Source: Streptomyces sp. NRRL F-525
Lineage (GTDB): Bacteria; Actinomycetota; Actinomycetes; Streptomycetales; Streptomycetaceae
DNA length: 64,000 nucleotides
Assembly (NCBI RefSeq): GCF_000716605.1
Contig: NZ_JNXE01000035.1
Coordinates: 52,561-116,560 of the forward strand
Direction: 5' to 3'
The number at the start of each line of letters is the position of its first letter. The first letter of the stretch is position 1. A model generated the notes under the pieces. It searched no databases. It was not told the DNA's origin and saw only the letters and a list, made by a program, of their open reading frames with translations. This document shows positions 36,661-43,577 of this stretch, one piece after another. The translations under genes were made by a program, and so were the position numbers.

Positions 36661-37617
36661 ATGCTGATTCGTCGCGCACTACGGATGATCATCGTGCTCG
36701 CCGTGGCTCTCGCCGGAGCGATCGGGGGTGGGGTGGGAACGGCACAGGCCGAGGGGAACCGGGGCTCGGGTGGCTCGTACGATCGGCAGCTGCTGTTCTA
36801 CAACCACTCCTTCGGCGTCTTCGACCGGGTCACCGCCGACGCCATCGAACACTCCGACTACCTGCGGGAGTTCGCCAACTTCCAGGTCCGCACCACGACG
36901 GGCTCCGGCGGGCAGGTCTGGACCGGCCGCTATCTGATGGGCCGCGAGACCTACCTGGAACTGCTCGGGATCGGTGACGTCCCCGGCCAGGACGGCACCC
37001 TCGGCGCCGCCGGACTGGGCCTCTCGGTCGAGCACGCGGGAGACCTGGCGACGGTCAAGGAGCGGCTGAAGGACGAGGGGGTCACACCCGTCGACTTCCT
37101 CCAGACCAAGGACTTCGGTGACGGTGTGCCCGTGCCGTGGTTCGACGCCGTCCTCACGACCGAGGAGTACGACGCCTTCGACGCCTGGGGGATGGAGTAC
37201 CGGCCGGAGTACTTCGCCGACCCGCGCAGTAACACCGAACCGGCGAGTTTCCCCGGTGACGTCGGCCGGGAGCGCTACCTCTCCGACGACTACCGCACCC
37301 ACCTCATGCGGGACGTGACCGCCGTCCGGATCGCGGTCACCCCGGGCGACCTCGCCGACACCGTGCCGCTGCTGCGGGCCGGCGGGTTCAGCGTCCGGAC
37401 CGTGACGGGCGGCGGGGTCGTCGCGGAGGGCGGCGGCACCGCGATCCGGTTCGACGTCGTACCGCGCGAGCAAGCGGGGTACGAGCAGGTCGACATGTCA
37501 CTCAACCGGCCCGTGAAGGACCGGCACGTGGAGCGGATCGGCAACTCCACCCTCACCGTCGGCCCCGGCAGCCACGCGGTGTGGACGTTCGCCAAGAACG
37601 GCACGGCCACCCGCTAG
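36661..37617 (+). CDS. Secreted protein, DUF5829-like
   Basis: 318 residues. A signal peptide (MLIRRALRMIIVLAVALAG...AQA, cleavage near 30) is followed by a single soluble domain with YDRQLLFYNHSFGVFDRVTA and then DYLREFANFQVRTTTG. WTGRYLMGRETYLELLG comes next. The N-terminal half recalls glyoxalase-like folds with repeated His/Glu residues, and I believe the family is DUF5829, though this is recollection. Function is unknown. A strong hairpin after the stop ends transcription. Confidence 0.7.
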   Translation: MLIRRALRMIIVLAVALAGAIGGGVGTAQAEGNRGSGGSYDRQLLFYNHSFGVFDRVTADAIEHSDYLREFANFQVRTTTGSGGQVWTGRYLMGRETYLELLGIGDVPGQDGTLGAAGLGLSVEHAGDLATVKERLKDEGVTPVDFLQTKDFGDGVPVPWFDAVLTTEEYDAFDAWGMEYRPEYFADPRSNTEPASFPGDVGRERYLSDDYRTHLMRDVTAVRIAVTPGDLADTVPLLRAGGFSVRTVTGGGVVAEGGGTAIRFDVVPREQAGYEQVDMSLNRPVKDRHVERIGNSTLTVGPGSHAVWTFAKNGTATR

Positions 37618-37621
37618 ACAG

Positions 37622-37663
37622 CAGTGTGCGCCCCCTTCCGTCGCAGGAAGCGGGCGCACACTG
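37622..37663. terminator. Bidirectional terminator between the DUF5829-like gene and msrA2
   Basis: CAGTGTGCGCCC (37622-37633) pairs perfectly with GGGCGCACACTG (37652-37663). An inner stem CTTCC/GGAAG extends the hairpin. It lies between convergent genes. Confidence 0.85.
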
Positions 37664-37670
37664 TCGTACG

Positions 37671-38183
37671 TCAGCCCTCCGTGCGGGCCGGCAGCTTCCA
37701 CCCCGGCCGCGGGAAGTGGCAGGTGTAGCCGTCCGGGTACCGCTGGAGGTAGTCCTGGTGCTCGGGCTCGGCCTCCCAGAAGGGGCCGACCGGCTCCACC
37801 TCGGTGACGACCTTGCCGGGCCACAGGCCCGACGCGTCCACGTCCGCGATCGTGTCCTCGGCGACGCGCTTCTGCTCGTCGTCGACGTAGTAGATCGCCG
37901 AGCGGTAGCTGAGGCCGATGTCGTTGCCCTGGCGGTTCTTGGTGCTCGGGTCGTGGATCTGGAAGAAGAACTCCAGGAGCGCGCGGTAGTCGGTCCGCTC
38001 CGGGTCGTAGAGGATCTCGATGGCCTCCGCGTGCGTGCCGTGGTTACGGTACGTCGCGTTCGGCACGTCCCCGCCGGTGTAGCCGACCCGGGTCGCCGTC
38101 ACGCCCGGAAGCCGGCGGACCAGCTCCTCCATCCCCCAGAAGCATCCGCCCGCCAGTACGGCCCTCTGCGTCTGCGCAGCCAT
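37671..38183 (-). CDS. msrA: Peptide-methionine (S)-S-oxide reductase, short form
   Basis: 170 residues. Catalytic Cys14 is in [30 protein letters not shown] and the substrate-loop residues in YRSAIYY follow. It lacks the long N-terminal extension of the other MsrA (27519-28229) and is closer to the Bacillus-type short enzymes. No obvious C-terminal resolving Cys pair is present, so recycling may use an external thiol such as mycothiol or thioredoxin. The promoter lies in 38184-38257, which contains short direct repeats (CGGTCAC twice) of no clear meaning. Confidence 0.94.
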   Translation of the reverse strand: MAAQTQRAVLAGGCFWGMEELVRRLPGVTATRVGYTGGDVPNATYRNHGTHAEAIEILYDPERTDYRALLEFFFQIHDPSTKNRQGNDIGLSYRSAIYYVDDEQKRVAEDTIADVDASGLWPGKVVTEVEPVGPFWEAEPEHQDYLQRYPDGYTCHFPRPGWKLPARTEG

Positions 38184-38257
38184 TGCGACCCTCCAATTTC
38201 CGTCAGCTCGATCACTGGGTCAGTTCGGTCACTCGGCTCGTCGGTCACCGGCATCCT

Positions 38258-39781
38258 TCACCCAGTGTGCTCAACGCACGAGGGGTCCGCGCGATTCCTC
38301 GACCGACCTGCTCGTACGCGCTGCTCCGGCGCCCGGAAGCCGCCGATCCGCTCCTCCAGCAGTTCGGCCAGCCGCAGCGGGGTCCGGTCCTCGAACATCG
38401 GGCCGACGATCTGCACCCCGACCGGCAGCCCCTCGGGCGACCGCCCCGCCGGTACGGCCGTGGCGGGCAGCCCGGGCATGGTGGCCAGCCCGGCCCAGAC
38501 CAGCTGGTCGAAGTACGGGTGCGCCACGCCGTCGATGTCGAGCCGGCGGGCCAGCGGATCGGGGTCGTGGTCGTGCGGGAACGTGGGCGTGGGAGTCACG
38601 GGACACACCACGGCGTCGAACGCGCCGAAGAGCCGCCGCCAGCCGTGCCGGTGCAGCTCGCGCCGGTTGTTCACCTCCGTCCAGTCCCGGTGACTGAGCA
38701 CCATGCCGCGCAGCCGTGCCGCGTCGAGGCTCCGGTCGTCCGGGCTCAGTCCGGCGGCGCGGGTGCGCAGGTGCTCGTACTCCTCGACGGGGAAGCGTGC
38801 GACGGAGCCCGAGAACAGCAACTGCGTGTAGAGCAGGGCGGCTTCGGCCAGGTCGGGCAGCAGCGGACTGTGCCGTTCGACGCGGGCACCGGCGTCGGCG
38901 AGCGCGTCGGCCACCCGGTGCACGCCCGCCCGCACCGCGGACCCGGTCGGGATGAACGGATGGTCGTCGAGGACCAGGACCCGGAAGTCGCCGAGCCGCT
39001 CGTGGCGCGCGGGCGGCAGCGTCACGTCGTAGGCCAGACCGCGGGTCAGCGGGTCCGGGCCGGTCATGACGTCGAGGAGGAGGGTGAGGTCGCGGGCGGT
39101 GCGTGCCATCGGGCCGACGACGGCGAGGTCGGGTTCGACCGGGAGCGCCGGCGCGTCCGGCGGGACCATGCCGCGCGTGGCCGCCAGCCCGAGGGTCGGC
39201 TTGTGTGCGTAGACACCGCAGAAGTGCGCGGGGGTGCGCAGCGAACCGGCGAGGTCGGACCCGATGGACAGCGCGCCGAACCCGGACGCCAGGGCCGCCG
39301 CCGATCCGCCGGAGGATCCGCCCGGCGTACGGCCGTGGTCCCAGGGGTTGTTGGTGGTGCCGTAGATCTCGTTGAAGCTCTGGATGTCCTGCAGGCCGAA
39401 CGGCACGTTGGTCTTGCCGAGGACCACCGCGCCCGCGGCCCTGAGCCGTGCCACCTGCACCGCGTCCTCGGCGGGGACGTACGTCCGGTGCGCGGGCATG
39501 CCCCAGGTCGTGGGCAGTCCGGCGATGTCGTACGACTCCTTGACCGTCACCGGGATGCCGAGCAGCGGGCGGTCCTCGCCGCGGGCGCGGGCCTCGTCGG
39601 CGGCGCGGGCGGCGGTCCGGGCGCGGTCGAAGTCCGGTACGCAGACCGCGTTGATCTCTTTGTCGTGCCGCTCGATGCGGGTGATCGCCTCGTCGGTCAG
39701 TTCCGCCGAGGACACGTCACCGGCGCGCAGGGCGGTGGCGAGTTCTTCGGCGGTCGGGGGATTCCATGAGTTCCGCTCCAT
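38258..39781 (-). CDS. Amidase-signature family amidase
   Basis: 507 residues from ATG 39781, chosen over ATG 39802 because the latter has no ribosome site. The Ser-cisSer-Lys triad is visible: K81 in PVTVKESYD, the GGSSGGS motif (Ser156) and Ser180 in GSDLAGSLR. The penultimate glycine usual in the nucleophile loop (GGS) is Ala here. This class hydrolyses fatty-acid amides, aryl amides, peptides or Glu-tRNA amide donors; with no GatB/C nearby it is a stand-alone hydrolase. Substrate cannot be inferred. It may share a transcript with msrA downstream. Confidence 0.9.
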   Translation of the reverse strand: MERNSWNPPTAEELATALRAGDVSSAELTDEAITRIERHDKEINAVCVPDFDRARTAARAADEARARGEDRPLLGIPVTVKESYDIAGLPTTWGMPAHRTYVPAEDAVQVARLRAAGAVVLGKTNVPFGLQDIQSFNEIYGTTNNPWDHGRTPGGSSGGSAAALASGFGALSIGSDLAGSLRTPAHFCGVYAHKPTLGLAATRGMVPPDAPALPVEPDLAVVGPMARTARDLTLLLDVMTGPDPLTRGLAYDVTLPPARHERLGDFRVLVLDDHPFIPTGSAVRAGVHRVADALADAGARVERHSPLLPDLAEAALLYTQLLFSGSVARFPVEEYEHLRTRAAGLSPDDRSLDAARLRGMVLSHRDWTEVNNRRELHRHGWRRLFGAFDAVVCPVTPTPTFPHDHDPDPLARRLDIDGVAHPYFDQLVWAGLATMPGLPATAVPAGRSPEGLPVGVQIVGPMFEDRTPLRLAELLEERIGGFRAPEQRVRAGRSRNRADPSCVEHTG

Positions 39782-39860
39782 GGATCCGACCGTAACGACC
39801 ATGGGGAGGAGCCACGAAATACCGTTTCGCGCAACGGAGTTGGCGCCTCGCGTGCCGTCG

Positions 39861-41084
39861 TCAGCCGCTCTGCGACAGGCCTTCGACGCTGTCCTTCATG
39901 AGGGCCGAGTACTGCGCGGACATCTTGTCGACGTAGGTCTGGAGGTTGAACTGGCGCTCGACGTGTCTGCGCCCTTCCTGGCCGAGGCGGCGGGAGAGGT
40001 CCGGGTCCAGGAGCAACGTCCGTACGCGGTCGCTCAGTTGGCCGAGGTCTCCGGGTGTCACCACGTATCCGGTCCGGCCGTGGACGACGGTCTCCGGCAG
40101 GCCCCCGGTCGCCGTGACGACGACGGGGCGTCCGGCGGACATCGCCTCCAGGGGCGCGAGCCCCAGCGGCTCCGGGTAGTCCGAGGGGTAGACGACGACG
40201 TGCGAGCGGGCGTAGAGGCCGGGCATCTTCTCCTTGGGCGCCGGTACCAGGTCCACGTGGGACCGCAGCCGCAGGTCGTCGATCAGCCGGTTGAGCCGGA
40301 CGAGGAAGCCCTGTTGCTCCTCGTGCCAGTCCACGACCTCGTGCGGGCTGGTCAGGACGAGGCGGACGGGCAGCCCGCTCTGTCTGAGCGCGCCGATCAT
40401 GCGGACCGCCAGCTCGGCGCCCTTGTCCGGGATGAGGCGGGCCGGCAGGAGGACGGTACGGGGACCGTCGTCCCGGGCCGGCGGCAGATCGCGGAACCGG
40501 CTGGTGGCGATGCCCAGATAGACGCGGCGGGCGCGGATGCCGAGGTGCGTCCGGCAGGCGAACGCGAGGTACTCCGAGACCACGAAGTGGCCGTCCCAGG
40601 AACCGCAGAACTGGGCGGTCCACGGGTCCTCGGGCCAGATGCTGTGGTACGTGTGCAGCAGCGGGGTACCCGTGCGTTCCCTGAGCCGGCTGAGCGCCAG
40701 GGCCGGTACCGGGGAGAAGTGGTGCAGGTTGTGGCCGTGCACGAGCTGGATCCCGTGGCTGTCCACCACCCGCGCGAGCCACGCGTACAGTTCGGCGGCC
40801 TGGCGCTCCTCGGCCGGCGTCACCCATCTCCGACCGCCTCGCGTCCCGCCCGGGGTGCCGGCGCGGTACTCGGTCAGCCGTAACAGGCGGTGGCTGAGGA
40901 TCTCGACCTGGTCGACCGGCTGCGGCCGGGGCTCGCCGGTCAGCAGGGTCACCCGGTGTCCCCGCCGCGCCAACGAGGCGGCGTAGTCGGCCAGATGGGA
41001 CTCGACGCCGCCGACCGTGGGCGGAAAGGCCCAGTGCACGAGGGCTATGGAACGCCGGATGTCCGCCCGCCCGCCACGTACCAC
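39861..41084 (-). CDS. GT4-family glycosyltransferase
   Basis: 407 residues from GTG 41084, with GGGAG upstream. It is a GT-B fold enzyme. The N-terminal domain opens with WAFPPTVGGVESHLADYAASL (glycine loop for nucleotide-sugar/acceptor). The C-terminal domain has the donor-binding EX7E region PEPLGLAPLEAMSAGRPVV. The donor is a nucleotide sugar and the acceptor is unknown. It follows the debranching-like gene by 31 bp in the same orientation, so the pair probably works on the same alpha-glucan or surface oligosaccharide. Confidence 0.88.
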   Translation of the reverse strand: MVRGGRADIRRSIALVHWAFPPTVGGVESHLADYAASLARRGHRVTLLTGEPRPQPVDQVEILSHRLLRLTEYRAGTPGGTRGGRRWVTPAEERQAAELYAWLARVVDSHGIQLVHGHNLHHFSPVPALALSRLRERTGTPLLHTYHSIWPEDPWTAQFCGSWDGHFVVSEYLAFACRTHLGIRARRVYLGIATSRFRDLPPARDDGPRTVLLPARLIPDKGAELAVRMIGALRQSGLPVRLVLTSPHEVVDWHEEQQGFLVRLNRLIDDLRLRSHVDLVPAPKEKMPGLYARSHVVVYPSDYPEPLGLAPLEAMSAGRPVVVTATGGLPETVVHGRTGYVVTPGDLGQLSDRVRTLLLDPDLSRRLGQEGRRHVERQFNLQTYVDKMSAQYSALMKDSVEGLSQSG

Positions 41085-41115
41085 GTGTCTCCCTCTCCTC
41101 GGGGACCGCTCTGCC

Positions 41116-43293
41116 TCAGGTCGTGCAGGAACCTCCGGCGTCGATGCGCCACTCCTCGTCGTCGATGCCCCGTACCTCCGTGCCGCCGTGGAGGTCCACG
41201 CTCACGTCGACGGATCGCTCGCCGAGCCTCAACCCCCGCACAGCGTAAGGTGAATGCAGACCCATGCGTGAGGGCGCGATCGGCCGTAGCGTCAGCCGCC
41301 GGTCGGGGACGTCGGCGTCCACCCGGAGCATCGCGGAGCAGAGCAGCGCCGCCGAGGCGGCCGCCCAGGCCTGCGGCCGGCAGGAGGGCGGATACGGCGC
41401 CGGCCGGCCGAAGCGGGAGTTCGGGTAGACCGCGTAGAGCTCGGGCAACCGGTAGTCGAAGTGCCGGGCCGCGTCGAGCATCCCGCCGAGCAGGGTGGCG
41501 GCCTCGTCGACGAATCCCGTGGCGGCGAGCCCGTGCACGGCGATCGCGGAGTCGTGCGCCCAGACCGATCCGCCGTGATAGCTGAACGGATTGAATCCGG
41601 CCAGGTCCGCGGAACGGGTGCGGATCCCCCAGGGTGTCCGCAGCCCGTCGGACATCAGCGCCTCGGCCACCGACCGGTGTTCCTCCTCCCCTTGCAGGAG
41701 GCCGGAGTTCAACAGGTGCCCCATGTTGGAGGTCCGGCCGGTGACGGGACGTCCGCCGCCGTCGACGGCGATGGCCGGATAGCGCCGTCCGTCCGGCTCC
41801 TCGACCCAGAAGGACCGCTGGAAGGCGGTACGCAGACGGGTCGCCCGCTCCGCCCACAGCTCGGCCTGCTCCTTCTCGTCCTCGACCGCGGTGAGGAGTT
41901 CGGCGAAGCCTACGGCGGCCCGGTAGGCGTACCCCTGCACCTCGCACAGGGCGATGGGCGGGTCGACGCGGCGTCCCTCGGCGTCGCGGACCGCGTCGGG
42001 CGAGTCCTTCCAGCCCTGGTGCAGAAGGCCGTCGGCCCTGCCCCTGCCGTAGCTGATCAGGCCGTCGGGGCCCAGGGTGTCCGCGACCCACCCCATCGCC
42101 GCCCGGGCGTGCGGCATGAGGTGCCTCACCTCGTCCTCGGCGAGACCCCACTTCCAGGCCTCGTGCAGCAGGACGACGAAGAGCGGGGTCGCGTCCACCG
42201 ACGCGTAGTAGCGCGCGGGGAGCACCAGGCCGTCGCCGTGCCGGGTCTCCGTCGGCCGCAGCTCGTGCAGGATCCGGCCGGGGGCCTCGTCCGTGAACGC
42301 GTCGCGCCGCGTTCCCTGACGGCCGGCCAGGGCCCGGAGCGTGCCGCGGGCGAGGCCGGTTCCGAACGGCAGCATCATGCGGGCCGCCCAGATGCTGTCC
42401 CGGCCGAACAGGCCGAGGAACCACGGGCATCCGGCGGCCACGAACTGGCTCTCGGCCTCGTCGGCGGCACCGCTCGGCTCGGCCAGCCGCAACGCCTCCA
42501 GGTCGGCCAGCCCCCGGGTGAGCAGGGCGGCCATGTGCTCGTGCCCGGTCACCTCGACCCGCCCCCACGGCGCGGGCCGCCGGGGCGGTACCGGGTAGCC
42601 CGCCACCGTCGTGGTCTTGCCCTGCACGAGCAGTCGTACGGACCACTCCTCGCCCGGCTTCAGCAGCAGCTCCCAGCGGAACTCCGCGCGGCCCGGCCGG
42701 TGGTCGTCGAGGGTGATCTTCGGTTCGGGGCCGCCGTCGTGCGGCGGAACGGGCTCGGCCCGCAGGACGACCTCGCTGTTGTCGTGCGGACAGTGCCAGC
42801 GCACCGCCGGAACGATGCCCTCCGCCTGTTCGCAGGGGATGTCGGCGGCCGGGAACCCCGCCTTGATCGTGGCCACGTCGGCGAGGTCGGTGGCGGCCAG
42901 CACCGAGACCGTGAACCGTGCCGCGTCGGGTCCGACGTTCTGCAGCCGGACGACGTCACCCGACTCCGCGACGTCCGGACGCGTGACCGTGCGGTCCCGG
43001 GCGACCAGCAGCCAGGGCGCGGCGGTCGGGTCCTCGGACGACCTGCACATCGCCTGGAAGAACGCCTCCCGGGAGCCCTCGGGGCGATGGGCGACGTGCT
43101 CGGGTTCCTGGTCGTCGACGAGCAGCCGCAGCGTGTGCAGGAGCCGGCGGTCCTGGTCGTAGAAGCCGTCGACCCCGCTGCCCCGCAGCTGTCCGTCCCG
43201 GGGCGACAGCGCGAACGACGGCGCGGCCAGGCAGACCACCGAGTCGTCCAGGAACGGCTGACGGCCCGGCGGGAGGGAGGCGGAGTCGATCAC
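41116..43293 (-). CDS. Glycogen debranching-like amylo-alpha-1,6-glucosidase family protein
   Basis: 725 residues from GTG 43293, with AAAGGTG upstream; a longer frame to 43602 is atypical. An N-terminal beta-sandwich of the glycogen-debranching N-terminal type (about 1-270, starting with LKCPSFALS-like sequence and DGFYDQDRRLLHTL) is followed by an (alpha/alpha)6 barrel. The barrel has GCPWFLGLFGRDSIWAARMML and the trehalase/GH63-like ending FNPFSYHGGSVWAHDSAI. The Asp in FGRDS and Glu/Asp in the second segment are candidate catalytic acids. It probably removes alpha-linked glucose from a glucan or compatible solute. Forms an operon with the GT4 gene. Confidence 0.85.
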   Translation of the reverse strand: MIDSASLPPGRQPFLDDSVVCLAAPSFALSPRDGQLRGSGVDGFYDQDRRLLHTLRLLVDDQEPEHVAHRPEGSREAFFQAMCRSSEDPTAAPWLLVARDRTVTRPDVAESGDVVRLQNVGPDAARFTVSVLAATDLADVATIKAGFPAADIPCEQAEGIVPAVRWHCPHDNSEVVLRAEPVPPHDGGPEPKITLDDHRPGRAEFRWELLLKPGEEWSVRLLVQGKTTTVAGYPVPPRRPAPWGRVEVTGHEHMAALLTRGLADLEALRLAEPSGAADEAESQFVAAGCPWFLGLFGRDSIWAARMMLPFGTGLARGTLRALAGRQGTRRDAFTDEAPGRILHELRPTETRHGDGLVLPARYYASVDATPLFVVLLHEAWKWGLAEDEVRHLMPHARAAMGWVADTLGPDGLISYGRGRADGLLHQGWKDSPDAVRDAEGRRVDPPIALCEVQGYAYRAAVGFAELLTAVEDEKEQAELWAERATRLRTAFQRSFWVEEPDGRRYPAIAVDGGGRPVTGRTSNMGHLLNSGLLQGEEEHRSVAEALMSDGLRTPWGIRTRSADLAGFNPFSYHGGSVWAHDSAIAVHGLAATGFVDEAATLLGGMLDAARHFDYRLPELYAVYPNSRFGRPAPYPPSCRPQAWAAASAALLCSAMLRVDADVPDRRLTLRPIAPSRMGLHSPYAVRGLRLGERSVDVSVDLHGGTEVRGIDDEEWRIDAGGSCTT

Positions 43294-43577
43294 TGGTGGC
43301 ACCTTTCCACAACGCTGCGAGGCCGGCTGCGCCGGTGCCGGCTCGGCCCGTCGAGCATGCGTCGCATCCTCCCGAAACGGCGAGGGAGAACGTCCGGAAA
43401 AACACCTGAGACAGCCATTTGATGGTGATTCACGATAACGGCTCGCCGACGCGACAGCCATCATGCGGCGCGGCGGCGGGCGTTCGCAGGAGGTTTGCGC
43501 AACGGAGGCGTCAAGAGCCGCTTCCCGCCTCATACTTGTTCTTCCAAACGGGGAACGGTGTTGGGCGGGGGGATCCC

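Noticed and set aside
43294..43577. Search for a small gene or riboswitch in the 284-bp divergent spacer
   Set aside because: No frame with a ribosome site, no conserved RNA structure I can recognise.
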